Shown: positions 52,193-61,198 of the stretch, in pieces
Layout: each line of letters opens with the position of its first letter
Numbering within the stretch: the stretch's first letter is position 1
DNA from: an uncultured Pelagibacteraceae bacterium
Lineage (GTDB): Bacteria > Pseudomonadota > Alphaproteobacteria > Pelagibacterales > Pelagibacteraceae
Assembly (NCBI GenBank): GCA_902543485.1
Contig: CACBYP010000003.1
Location: 91,549 to 155,548 of the forward strand
DNA length: 64,000 nt
Direction of reading: 5' to 3'
Position numbers and translations under genes: made by a program
Notes under the pieces: generated by a model
Databases searched by the model: none
Told to the model about the DNA's origin: nothing
The model's input: only the letters and a program-made list of their open reading frames with translations

Positions 52193-53389
52193 TTGAAAAA
52201 TAATTTAGTAATAACTAGAGCAAAAAATCAATTCCTCTATGATGGAAAAAGGAAGATACTAGATTTCTCACTGTCAAGTGGAGCACTTATATTAGGTCAC
52301 ACAAATAGTATATTTTTAAATTCTCTTAAAAGACAAATAAATAAAGGATCTAATTACTCAAATACAAATATAAATGAAGTTAAGTTTACGAAATCACTTA
52401 AAGAGACATTCCATGAATTTAATAATTTTATTTTTTCTAACTCAGGATCTGAAGCAAATATGAGGGCACTTAGAATAGCAAGATCAATTACAGGTAAAGA
52501 AAAATTTGGTATGGTCAATGGTAGTTGGCATGGCGCGATAGATAATATGATGTTTGATTTTAAAAATACAAAGTATTTAGATATTAATAAAATCAGAAGC
52601 TTATCTTCTGGGATAAATTACGCAAAGAAGAATGTAATTTTACTTCCTTACAATAATATAGAGAAAAGTAAGGAAATTTTAGATAAAAATTATAGAAAAA
52701 TTTCTGTAATTGCTATTGAACCAATACAATGTGGGGTACCAAATAAAATTACAAAAGACTATCTAATATTTTTAAATAATTATTGTAAAAAAAAGAAAAT
52801 ATTACTTTGGTTTGATGAAGTTATTACAGGAATAAGAGTTAAAAAATTTGCAATTTATAAACAATTAAAACTTAAACCAGATATGGTAACATTTGCAAAA
52901 TGTTTTGGTGGAGGTATGCCAATAGGAATAACACTTTTTAACTCTAAAATTTTAAAAAACAAAAAAAAAAAAATTTTTTTTGGTGGAACATTTTCAGGCA
53001 ACCCTATCTCAACAAAAGTAGGATTAGATACATTTAATTACATAAAAAAATACAAAAAAAGAATTGATAAGCACATAAATGATTTATCTAATATGCTTGT
53101 AAATGAAATTAATTCATTCTGTAATATTCATAATAAAGAGTTCAAGTTGCAATCATATGAAACAATAGTTAGACCAATTTTTACATCAAAAAATATAAAT
53201 AATAAGTTTTTTAGAGAAAAATTTGACCCTTATTTTAAAAATTCTTTGAATTTGAAAAATTATTTAATAAAAAAAAATATATTTATTTCAAGTAACTGTG
53301 CTTTTTTTATAAGTTATTGTCACAATGTAAATGATATAAATAATTTAATTAATGAACTTAAGAAGTTTATTTTGAAAAATTGTAATTAA
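52193..53389 (+). CDS. Class III PLP aminotransferase (GSA aminotransferase-like)
   Basis: 398 residues. ALILGHTNSIFLNSLKRQINKGSNYS, FSNSGSEANMRALRIAR, NGSWHGAIDNMMFDF, LLWFDEVITGIRV with the PLP-contacting Asp, TFAKCFGGGMPIG with the PLP Lys, and FGGTFSGNPIS are class III motifs, closest in style to glutamate-1-semialdehyde aminomutase. In a sugar locus such enzymes usually transaminate a keto intermediate. The start is TTG at 52193. A true HemL would be a core gene, so a specialised role is more likely. Its stop overlaps the converging FkbM-like gene by 23 nt. Confidence 0.88.
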   Translation: MKNNLVITRAKNQFLYDGKRKILDFSLSSGALILGHTNSIFLNSLKRQINKGSNYSNTNINEVKFTKSLKETFHEFNNFIFSNSGSEANMRALRIARSITGKEKFGMVNGSWHGAIDNMMFDFKNTKYLDINKIRSLSSGINYAKKNVILLPYNNIEKSKEILDKNYRKISVIAIEPIQCGVPNKITKDYLIFLNNYCKKKKILLWFDEVITGIRVKKFAIYKQLKLKPDMVTFAKCFGGGMPIGITLFNSKILKNKKKKIFFGGTFSGNPISTKVGLDTFNYIKKYKKRIDKHINDLSNMLVNEINSFCNIHNKEFKLQSYETIVRPIFTSKNINNKFFREKFDPYFKNSLNLKNYLIKKNIFISSNCAFFISYCHNVNDINNLINELKKFILKNCN

Positions 53390-54236
53390 CGAACAGAACC
53401 TCAATAGTAGAATAAGGTAAATGCGAATATCTTGGTAAATTATAGCATTTGTAACCTTTGTTTTTTAAAATACTAATTATTTTTTTTACGTCTTCAGACC
53501 ATAAATTAAAATCTTCTTCCGAAATATTATCATGCTCAGAATATTCAAATTCAGCAACAATTTGATCTGGAAATATATTCTCTTTTAAAAAATCTTTCAT
53601 TACCTCTATACATGCACCTTCAATATCTAGCTTAATAACATCAACATTTTCATGATTATTTTTTCTCATTAATGTTGAAAGTTTATTACAATCTAGCAAC
53701 ATATAATTATTCGTCTCAAACAAATTTGTAATAGATCCTCCAGTATTTTTAAGGTCATTTTCATTTTGATTATAAAATTTTATTTTGCCATCTGATATCC
53801 ATATCCCACAAGGCTCAAAGAAGATATTTTCTTTATCATACTCTTCTCTTTTCATAAAATTAACAGCTAAAGTTGTTGGATCGAAACAATATACTTTACA
53901 ACCATATAATTTTGAGATTGTTTTTTCAAAACTTAGATTTTCTCCTATTCCAAAAGAATAAATAACAGTTTCTTTACTTAAAAAACTTTTTTTTAAAAGA
54001 TAATTGCCTATATTTACAATATCAATATCATCTAATTGATCTAAATTTTCTTTTGTAAATTTTTTTATTAATTTTCTTTTTTTTATAAAGTAATGTTTTA
54101 ATGGGAATTCTCCTGTGTACTTATGATTCAAAGTTTTATTCAAAAAATTAAAAATAGATTTAATAACACCAAATAATCCTTTATCTTTATATTTTAAAAT
54201 AATTCTATTTGACCAATATGAATTAAAAAAAGACAT
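53367..54236 (-). CDS. FkbM family methyltransferase
   Basis: 289 residues. The FkbM core is VIYSFGIGENLSFEKTISKLYGCKVYCFDPTTLAVNF, then FFEPCGIWISDGKIKFY and VDVIKLDIEGACIEVMKDFL, with the KxDIEG signature. It O-methylates sugars or other polar metabolites. The N-terminal 70 residues are basic and Phe-rich (FGVIKSIFNFLNKTL) and may contact membrane. It follows immediately after the neighbouring methyltransferase gene (no gap). Confidence 0.87.
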   Translation of the reverse strand: MSFFNSYWSNRIILKYKDKGLFGVIKSIFNFLNKTLNHKYTGEFPLKHYFIKKRKLIKKFTKENLDQLDDIDIVNIGNYLLKKSFLSKETVIYSFGIGENLSFEKTISKLYGCKVYCFDPTTLAVNFMKREEYDKENIFFEPCGIWISDGKIKFYNQNENDLKNTGGSITNLFETNNYMLLDCNKLSTLMRKNNHENVDVIKLDIEGACIEVMKDFLKENIFPDQIVAEFEYSEHDNISEEDFNLWSEDVKKIISILKNKGYKCYNLPRYSHLPYSTIEVLFVNYNFSK

Positions 54237-54965
54237 TTATAATATTTTGATTAAGGTTTTTTTTGCTCTATCAAAAGCTAGATATTTAAATTCATTTTTT
54301 TGATAAGTTTCTGTTAAAGCTTTATACTCCCCGTTTTTCCACCAAAAAGGGTAGTTTACTAGTTCATCAAAGAGTATTAGCGAGTCTTTATTCATATATT
54401 TTTTTGTAACTTCTAAAATTTTTTTTGCTGTACTATAAATATTTACATCTACATGTATAAAATCAATTTTTTTAATATTATTTTTTTTAATAAAATCCTC
54501 CAAAGTATCTTCAATATATCCTTTAATTATTTTTACATTTTTATCTAAGTTTTTTGGAATTACTCCATTTTGATTAGATGAACCAATCATATTATCTGTT
54601 CCTGGCCAAATGTCGGGGTTTCCATAAAATGTATCAAATCCAATAATATTTATATTATTTTTCATGAATTTTTTTGAAAAGAATCTTATTGACTCACCTC
54701 CTCCAACACCAAACTCCATACATACTTTATTATTATCATCCTCATCAAGCTTCTCGACCTCTTTAATTGTAAAATCCCAAAGATCATGTTTACTCTCAAA
54801 AAATAGGGATCCTGAAATTTGATCTCCTAATATTTCTAAAGTTTTTTGGTGAGCATCCTTTTGTAAAAAACTTACAAAATTCATCCTATCATATTTAATT
54901 GCGGTGATGATTGTATTAACAAAAATTAATTTTATCCTATAAAAAAGCCTGTAAATTATTTTCAT
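54237..54965 (-). CDS. SAM-dependent methyltransferase (TylF/macrocin-O-MT-like)
   Basis: 242 residues. VCMEFGVGGGESIRFFSKKF is motif I, with IIGFDTFYGNPDIWPGTDN next, then KKIDFIHVDVNIYSTAKKILEVTKKYM and LILFDELVNYPFWW, the metal-binding DD-like pattern of TylF/NovP type sugar O-methyltransferases. It probably O-methylates a sugar of the surface polymer. It is second in a minus-strand run of three SAM-fold genes, and 71 nt separates it from the upstream gene. Confidence 0.82.
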   Translation of the reverse strand: MKIIYRLFYRIKLIFVNTIITAIKYDRMNFVSFLQKDAHQKTLEILGDQISGSLFFESKHDLWDFTIKEVEKLDEDDNNKVCMEFGVGGGESIRFFSKKFMKNNINIIGFDTFYGNPDIWPGTDNMIGSSNQNGVIPKNLDKNVKIIKGYIEDTLEDFIKKNNIKKIDFIHVDVNIYSTAKKILEVTKKYMNKDSLILFDELVNYPFWWKNGEYKALTETYQKNEFKYLAFDRAKKTLIKIL

Positions 54966-55036
54966 AATTATATCTATAAATACCTTTTTTTTTAAAAAAC
55001 TACATCAAATAATGTATCTTATTAAAGATATTTATT

Positions 55037-55966
55037 TTAAATATTAAATAATTTCTCGATTGTTATTTTATTTTTACTCTCGTTATTTAGATCAATTATT
55101 TCACATTTTTTTATTTCGTGGAGTTGTTCATTTCTATCTAAAAATGTTAGTTTTTTTTTTTTATTTCTGCTTTCCATAAATTTATGATCTACGTAAACAT
55201 TTAAATTATTATCATTTGGTTTAATTTCCTTAAAAATTTCATAGTATTCATTAGACACAAAAAATGCGTTATTTTTAAATTTGTTAGTACCTAAAAAAAT
55301 AAATTTTTTATATTCCATCAAATCTATAAGAGCTTTGATTGATGTACCCCAACAAAGGTTAGAATAATGATAATTTGTTCTATTAAAATTATTTTTATTT
55401 GGAACTGTAATTTTATGAATATGACCAAATAAAGGATTATATTCAGCCACGCAAATTTTAGAAAATTTTTCAGGAAGTTTTTCAAGGACCCAATAATCAA
55501 TACCGTCGATATCTATACTAAAAATGTCTATATTTTTGTCAAAACCTTTTTTGTTTAATAAATCATTTATATTTTCACTGTTAACATTGGCTTCTAAAGT
55601 TTTTAATCTTCCTTTCCATAAATCCAAGTTTTTTGATAATTTTTTTTGATCAATTTTTTGATCAATTATTAGCCCTTCTGCATTTCTGATCTCATAAATG
55701 AGCCTTGTATTACTCTCTATATAATCCTCTACACCGATTTCGACAAACCTAGGCTCAGATATTTTTGTTTTTTCAAGTATAAAATCTAGTATGCCATCTT
55801 CTCCATTCTGTGAAAAGATTTTTTCTTCTGCCTCATTAATAGATTTATATTTAGAATAATTTTTTCTTTTATTCAGAATAATATTTTTTCCATACAAGGA
55901 CTTAATTTCAATATCTTTTTTTGAAATTTCAGAATTAAATAACTTATTTAAAATTTTTAGAAACAT
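55037..55966 (-). CDS. FkbM-like Rossmann protein of unknown role
   Basis: 309 residues. FSQNGEDGILDFILEKTKISEPRFVEIGVEDYIESNTRLIYE, with SQxGEDGI, is the signature of a hypothetical family often annotated near FkbM methyltransferases. NIDIFSIDIDGIDYWVLEKLP follows in place of FkbM's KxDIEG. The GxG loop of motif I is EIGVED, so SAM binding may be altered. ICVAEYNPLFG is also conserved in these proteins. It may be a methyltransferase or a catalytically different Rossmann enzyme. It lies 4 nt after the ABC transporter stop. Confidence 0.65.
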   Translation of the reverse strand: MFLKILNKLFNSEISKKDIEIKSLYGKNIILNKRKNYSKYKSINEAEEKIFSQNGEDGILDFILEKTKISEPRFVEIGVEDYIESNTRLIYEIRNAEGLIIDQKIDQKKLSKNLDLWKGRLKTLEANVNSENINDLLNKKGFDKNIDIFSIDIDGIDYWVLEKLPEKFSKICVAEYNPLFGHIHKITVPNKNNFNRTNYHYSNLCWGTSIKALIDLMEYKKFIFLGTNKFKNNAFFVSNEYYEIFKEIKPNDNNLNVYVDHKFMESRNKKKKLTFLDRNEQLHEIKKCEIIDLNNESKNKITIEKLFNI

Positions 55967-55970
55967 TTAA

Positions 55971-57686
55971 TTATTTTACAAATTTTTTTTTGTTTAAATC
56001 ATAAATCTTATTACACATTTTCAAAGATTGGCCTTTATGCGCTATATTTATAATTGTCATATCTTTAAAATTAGAAAAAACTTTATTAATTATTTTATTT
56101 TCAGTTTTAATATCCATTGCACTAAATGCTTCGTCTAAAATTAATAATTTTGGATTATTATATAGTGCTCTTGCAAGCCCTATTCTTTGTATTTGTCCAC
56201 CTGATAAATTTATTGCATTCTCCCCAATTATTGAGTTCAATTTACCTTTTTTTGATCTTACGAATTTTTCAATTTCTACTATTTTTAAAATCTTGTAAAT
56301 TTTATCGGAGTCTGAATTGTTATTAAAAGAAATATTGTATTTTATAGTATCATTGAACATAAAACTGTCCTGAGATACATACCCCAGATCTTTACCCCAA
56401 AAGTAGTCTTTAGAATTCAATTCTTTATTATCTAACAATATCTTGCCTTTGTATGACTCGACTAATCCTGAAATAATATCAACTAAAGTACTTTTTCCAG
56501 TTCCAGTAGCCCCAATAATTCCGATTTTATCACCTTTATGAATTTTTAGATTTAAATTATTTAGTATTTTTTTATTATATACGTAAGAAAAACTTAAATT
56601 TTTTATTTCAATTTTGGTTTTGAAATTTAGGGAATTTATATGTTTTTTTTGAATTTTTTTTCTTATTTTTTTTAAATCTAATGCTATGGTTTGCATAGCA
56701 ACGTAGTTGAATCTTATATTTTGTTGAGAGGTAACAATTTTATTTATTGATGGAATTAATCGAATAGCGGCTATACCAAACAATCCTAATGTTGATATAA
56801 TTTTTGAAAAATCATAATCACTTTTTACGAAAACGAACATGGTAGCTGCAAGAAAAAAAACCAAAATTACCTCTATGCCAAGTCTGGGGAAAGTTTGAAA
56901 AGTAAAAAAATTACTCATAACATTAGCATTTTTATCAAATAGGTTGTTAAAATAATTTAAAAAAATATTCTCAATTTTATTAAGTTTTATTTCTCTTATT
57001 CCTTTTAAAGCTTCATTCGATGTTTTGATAATTTTTTGATCAATTTCAGAGCGAGAGTCACCAAGATTTTTTATAATTTTTTTTGAAAAGTTTATATATA
57101 AAATTCCAAAGACGCTAAATATTACAATTATTGACAAAGATCCAAAACCGATTTGAGATATCAATATTAAACATATTCCAATTATCACAAGTATCTCACT
57201 CATAAGATAAATTATAGGAAGCAATACACCCGCAATAAATCTATTTGTATCTATCATAACGTTTCTTAAAATTTGAGAACTAAGCATTTGAAAATATTTT
57301 TCATATGACATTAATACATAATTTGCGATCAATTTTTTTGAAATACTTGATTGTAATTTCATTGAATATTTAAATTGTTGGTAATTAAACAACAAAGATA
57401 GAAAAAATTTGATTAAGAAAATCAAACACAAAGCTGATAATGTAAAATATATTTTTTGTAAATGCGAGAAATCTTGCATAAAAGGTAAATAGTTCGAATA
57501 ATTAGAGTAAAAGTTTTCATCCTCTAAAATAGAAATAACTGGAATAATCAATCCGATTGAAATAACTTCAAGTGACATAACTGCTATTAAAAAAAAAGTT
57601 AATATAATAAATCTGCTGATGCCAAATTTGTTGATTATGAAATAAAAGTCAGAAAAAAAATTTTTTATTTTATATTTCGGTTTCAT
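55971..57686 (-). CDS. ABC exporter, fused TMD-NBD (PglK/MsbA-like)
   Basis: 571 residues from the ATG at 57684-57686; a TTG two codons upstream is possible. Six helices in residues about 20-330, then the NBD: Walker A GIIGATGTGKSTL, Q-loop in YVSQDSFMF, signature LSGGQIQRIGLARALYN and Walker B KLLILDEAFSA. Half-transporters of this type dimerise to flip lipid-linked oligosaccharides (PglK) or lipids (MsbA). It provides a second flipping route beside the Wzx fusion. It overlaps the upstream gene by 17 nt. Confidence 0.9.
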   Translation of the reverse strand: MKPKYKIKNFFSDFYFIINKFGISRFIILTFFLIAVMSLEVISIGLIIPVISILEDENFYSNYSNYLPFMQDFSHLQKIYFTLSALCLIFLIKFFLSLLFNYQQFKYSMKLQSSISKKLIANYVLMSYEKYFQMLSSQILRNVMIDTNRFIAGVLLPIIYLMSEILVIIGICLILISQIGFGSLSIIVIFSVFGILYINFSKKIIKNLGDSRSEIDQKIIKTSNEALKGIREIKLNKIENIFLNYFNNLFDKNANVMSNFFTFQTFPRLGIEVILVFFLAATMFVFVKSDYDFSKIISTLGLFGIAAIRLIPSINKIVTSQQNIRFNYVAMQTIALDLKKIRKKIQKKHINSLNFKTKIEIKNLSFSYVYNKKILNNLNLKIHKGDKIGIIGATGTGKSTLVDIISGLVESYKGKILLDNKELNSKDYFWGKDLGYVSQDSFMFNDTIKYNISFNNNSDSDKIYKILKIVEIEKFVRSKKGKLNSIIGENAINLSGGQIQRIGLARALYNNPKLLILDEAFSAMDIKTENKIINKVFSNFKDMTIINIAHKGQSLKMCNKIYDLNKKKFVK

Positions 57687-59244
57687 TGTCAAATTTAAAT
57701 TTATTTGAATCTATAAATTTACTTATTTTATCTTTCAGATTTTTATCTACTTTAGGATTAAATAAATTTAACCATCTATCGTAAGCTTTGAAAGAATGAT
57801 CGTCAATTTGTTCAATATCTCTATTTTTTGACAACTCATCAGGATATAAATAGAAATTATTAAGGTACCTCATATAAAAATATTCGTACAATTGATCTTT
57901 ATTAAAATTAATTTTTAAGTTCTTATAATTAATAATTGAATCTTTGTATTCTATCAAATTTGATGGATTGTGATTAAAATCAAAACTTATATGAGGGTTA
58001 TTTAAAGAAGCATTTATCACTGGAATTTTATAATATGCATATTCGAAGCCAATTGTTCCAAACCCTGTTAAAACTAAATTTATACCTTCTGAAATTAATT
58101 GTTTATGAGATATATTGCTGTGAACCAAATTAAATTTTTTATATTTGTTAGTAAAATAATTTATTGTATCTAAATTATCTTTGTGATCCAATGGATGAAA
58201 CTTAATATACCATTCGTAATCTAATTTAAGCGAGAGTTTACCTAAATATTCAATCCAATCGTAAAAATCATCAAATAAAAGTCTTCCCCAAACATTTGGG
58301 GCATCACTAAAATGATGGGCTGCTATAAGACAATTTGTTTTGGATTTATTTTTTATAACTTTTCCTTTAAAATCAACATCACCAAACAATTTAGTATCTG
58401 GAAGATTACTAACTTTATTTTCAATTGTTTTTTTTCCAGAAAATTTCATATCCACTAAAAATTTAGCCTTTTCTCTTCTTTTTTTTTTTTCTTCATCTGA
58501 ATATAAATTAAATTGTTCTTTGTATTTCTGCATTTCAAATGTATTGACATTTTTTTTGTCTATTTTAAGTAATCTTGTTTCTGCGCCCACGTAAGTTGGT
58601 ACATTCATAAATGAAGCAATCCTTGATAGTATTCCATACTCATAAGAAACATCATGGATTATAACTGCTTTTACAGAATTATTTTCAAAATATTTTTTCC
58701 AAAAAAAGAATAATTTATAAAAATTAAAAAAATGATTTAATAATTTTTTATTTTTTATGTCGATAGTTGGTAGCATGTATTCTCTTAGATAAGAGTCATA
58801 AATTAAGTCACCAACAACTATTCCTGAAATTTCAATATCTAATATATCACTTTTCTTGTTTAATTTTATAAAGTTGTCTTCAATTTCATTATTTTCAATT
58901 TTAATATTTTTTAATGGATAAAAAAAATCAATTACGTTGAACGATCTGTAGATTTTAAAATAGTCTAGATTGAGTAATTTTTTAATTTTAAAAATATATA
59001 AGTAAATATAATTTTTAAAAAATTTTGGGTTAAATCCTAAAATTTTAGCATTATGTTTGGCAGCTAAAATATTCGATAGATAACTATTGAGCAAATGTAA
59101 TTCTCTTAATTTGTGTATTTCGACTAAAATAATATTCTGTGAAGCATAATCTGTTTTTTCAAAGTTTTGAATATTATGTTGAACAATTTTTTTTGTAGTA
59201 CGAAATTTCTTTAAGATAGAAACTAATTTATTCTTTAATTTCAT
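57670..59244 (-). CDS. Capsule-polysaccharide biosynthesis protein, GT-B-like
   Basis: 524 residues from the ATG at 59242-59244, 14 nt after the methyltransferase stop. A longer ORF from 59301 is unlikely. No membrane helix. The C-terminal half contains LIAAHHFSDAPNVWGRLLFDDFYDW, EWYIKFHPLDHKDNLDT, LVHSNISHKQLISEGINLVLTGFGTIGFEYAYYKIPVINASLNNPHI. The HP dipeptide followed by a G-T/S-x-G-x-E loop is typical of capsule-synthesis GT-B proteins (Capsule_synth/KpsC-like). The acceptor and donor are unknown. It belongs to the same minus-strand run as the ABC exporter. Confidence 0.75.
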   Translation of the reverse strand: MKLKNKLVSILKKFRTTKKIVQHNIQNFEKTDYASQNIILVEIHKLRELHLLNSYLSNILAAKHNAKILGFNPKFFKNYIYLYIFKIKKLLNLDYFKIYRSFNVIDFFYPLKNIKIENNEIEDNFIKLNKKSDILDIEISGIVVGDLIYDSYLREYMLPTIDIKNKKLLNHFFNFYKLFFFWKKYFENNSVKAVIIHDVSYEYGILSRIASFMNVPTYVGAETRLLKIDKKNVNTFEMQKYKEQFNLYSDEEKKKRREKAKFLVDMKFSGKKTIENKVSNLPDTKLFGDVDFKGKVIKNKSKTNCLIAAHHFSDAPNVWGRLLFDDFYDWIEYLGKLSLKLDYEWYIKFHPLDHKDNLDTINYFTNKYKKFNLVHSNISHKQLISEGINLVLTGFGTIGFEYAYYKIPVINASLNNPHISFDFNHNPSNLIEYKDSIINYKNLKINFNKDQLYEYFYMRYLNNFYLYPDELSKNRDIEQIDDHSFKAYDRWLNLFNPKVDKNLKDKISKFIDSNKFKFDNETEI

Positions 59245-59258
59245 TTTTTTTAAATCTA

Positions 59259-60071
59259 TTACTTGCTTATTATGATAAAATAGTGTGGCTGTAAAATGCA
59301 ACCACTTATTTGCTCGTTTCCTAAAATTTTAGTAGCTAGTGGTCTTCTTTCATTTTTTTGGCTTTTAATAATTTTTTTTTTATTAAAAAAATTATCTTTT
59401 ATTATTTTTATTTTACATTTTGGTTCAATTTTTTTTATATTCTGAGAGATGTAGTCAAATGACAAAATGTTAAAGTAGGAGAAAGCTCTAGCATTCCCTT
59501 TTTTGTCAAATTCTCTTTCTGCAGGGATATCTGTATCTTTCCACCAATTCTTATTATAAACAAGTTGAATTTTATAAGAAACATCAAAAAGAACTGTTCT
59601 GATAATAATTTTTTTTTTTGAAACTCGAATTAATTCTTTCAAGGGTTTTATAACATCATTTAAATGAATAAAAACATTACTGCAGAACGAAATATCAAAT
59701 TCATTTTTTTTAAAAGGTAATTTGTATATGTTTCCATTTACAAATTGAGCATTTTTGTCATTTTTCCAAGCTAATCTCGCTTTTTTTAAAAATATTTCAT
59801 AAGGGTCTGTACCAGTATAATAAAAATTTTTTTTAATCCTTTTTTTTAAAGATCTATAAAAATGGCCTGTAGCGCATCCAACATCCAAAATTTTGTTTTC
59901 TTCTTTTATCATTGGTTTTAATATCATAGAAATTGCTTTGGAGACTTCCATTTCTGGTGCCTTGCCTATGGATCTTGCATAGTAGACTTTTGCATTGTTA
60001 TTATTATTTTTATATTCATTTAGACAAAGACCATGTTTGTCTATCCTGGCTTTTTTTGAATTGTTTTTCAT
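59259..60071 (-). CDS. Class I SAM-dependent methyltransferase
   Basis: 270 residues from the ATG at 60069-60071, overlapping the WbpG-like stop by 4 nt (ATGA). A start at 60092 is possible. NKILDVGCATGHFYRSLKKR is motif I, YYTGTDPYEIFLKKARLAW motif II, FVNGNIYKLPFKKNEFDISFCSNVFIHLNDVIKPLKELIRVSKKKIIIRT later. Methyltransferase type 11 class. It probably modifies the amidated sugar or the lipid-linked glycan. The C-terminal His-rich end (GCILQPHYFIIIS) is unusual. Confidence 0.87.
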   Translation of the reverse strand: MKNNSKKARIDKHGLCLNEYKNNNNNAKVYYARSIGKAPEMEVSKAISMILKPMIKEENKILDVGCATGHFYRSLKKRIKKNFYYTGTDPYEIFLKKARLAWKNDKNAQFVNGNIYKLPFKKNEFDISFCSNVFIHLNDVIKPLKELIRVSKKKIIIRTVLFDVSYKIQLVYNKNWWKDTDIPAEREFDKKGNARAFSYFNILSFDYISQNIKKIEPKCKIKIIKDNFFNKKKIIKSQKNERRPLATKILGNEQISGCILQPHYFIIISK

Positions 60072-61192
60072 ATTGTATTTATTAAGCTCCATTTATTATC
60101 CAAATTTACCTTCCAAATCTCTTGATTCCTATGCTTATCTACTATACTTGTAAATTGATCTTCACTCAGATTAAGATATTTTAATACTTCATTAAAATTT
60201 TTAGTCGGAAATTCACTATCATATTTCCTTGCTAGTTTGATTGCCTCATCTCTATTCATTTGGTTATTTTGTATCATCCTACAGGAGTCTCTTGTCGCTC
60301 TACCAAAACCAAATTTAATATATTGCATATAATAATATAAACAATCTATCTTATCATCTAAGCTATCAAAATTTGTGAATGTTCCTTGGGTTCTTTGATT
60401 CTCTTCTAATTTAAAGGTTGGTAACATTTTGCTGACATAGTGGAAATTGTCTAACATGCTCCATTTAAAAAAGTAACTAAAGTAATATGAGTTTAAATTA
60501 ATTTCGGCTAATTCCTTCTCCTCCGGATATATATATGGTGCTAAATCTTTTTCTGTAATTTCATTTGACACCCAATTTACTGGAAAATCGCCTACCTGGT
60601 GTTCTATTACTTCTCTTAAATTTCTTTTTTTTTCACTGTTTTGGTCTAGTACTAGGCCTCCATATTCACTTTCACCGTGTTCTGCATAAAATACAAATGG
60701 AATTTTATATTTCAGAGCTATTTGAACTGGTCCTGCATTAACACCAGCATCCCAAGCAACCTTGGGATTACCCCTTTCAATAAAGAATCTTTTAGAAAGT
60801 TTTTTTGCAATATACTGATTTGGATTAATGAAAATGGCATCAAATCCTTTTTTAATTAGTTCATTTCTATTAAAAGATCCAATATCATTAACCATCAAAG
60901 GAGAAAAGGTTACAAGAAGAGGATTTAAATCGAAATTAAATTTTAATTTTAGAGCAATTGATGTTGAGTCTTTTCCCCCAGACCAAGGAACAATACAATC
61001 ATACAAATTTTTGTTTTGTTTTGAATAGTTTTTAATATTCCTAACTAAATTTAAAAACTCATTCTCTCTTTCTTTCCAATTGATTTTTTCTTTTTTTTTA
61101 CTATGCATACAAGCATTACAAACGCCATTTTCAGAAAATTCTATTCTTGGTCTTGTATTTGGCATTATACACTCTTTGCAAAAATTGATCAT
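60068..61192 (-). CDS. wbpG: N-acetyl sugar amidotransferase (WbpG-like)
   Basis: 374 residues. N-terminal Cys cluster FCKECIMPNTRPRIEFSENGVCNACMHS and PP-loop IVPWSGGKDSTSIALKL are diagnostic of the WbpG/PseA amidotransferase family. It adenylates an N-acetyl amide and uses ammonia to form an acetamidino group. In Pseudomonas aeruginosa this enzyme works with HisH2 and HisF2, and those two genes are directly upstream here (6 nt). The set is therefore a complete acetamidino-sugar module. Confidence 0.92.
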   Translation of the reverse strand: MINFCKECIMPNTRPRIEFSENGVCNACMHSKKKEKINWKERENEFLNLVRNIKNYSKQNKNLYDCIVPWSGGKDSTSIALKLKFNFDLNPLLVTFSPLMVNDIGSFNRNELIKKGFDAIFINPNQYIAKKLSKRFFIERGNPKVAWDAGVNAGPVQIALKYKIPFVFYAEHGESEYGGLVLDQNSEKKRNLREVIEHQVGDFPVNWVSNEITEKDLAPYIYPEEKELAEINLNSYYFSYFFKWSMLDNFHYVSKMLPTFKLEENQRTQGTFTNFDSLDDKIDCLYYYMQYIKFGFGRATRDSCRMIQNNQMNRDEAIKLARKYDSEFPTKNFNEVLKYLNLSEDQFTSIVDKHRNQEIWKVNLDNKWSLINTI

Positions 61193-61198
61193 TATTGA

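Noticed and set aside
52193-53389. Core hemL (glutamate-1-semialdehyde aminomutase)
   Set aside because: Position inside a sugar-modification operon and a diverged sequence make a specialised aminotransferase more likely; not fully excluded.
55971-57686. Two-component Wzm/Wzt polysaccharide ABC transporter
   Set aside because: Membrane and ATPase parts are in one polypeptide with six helices, which is the MsbA/PglK arrangement.
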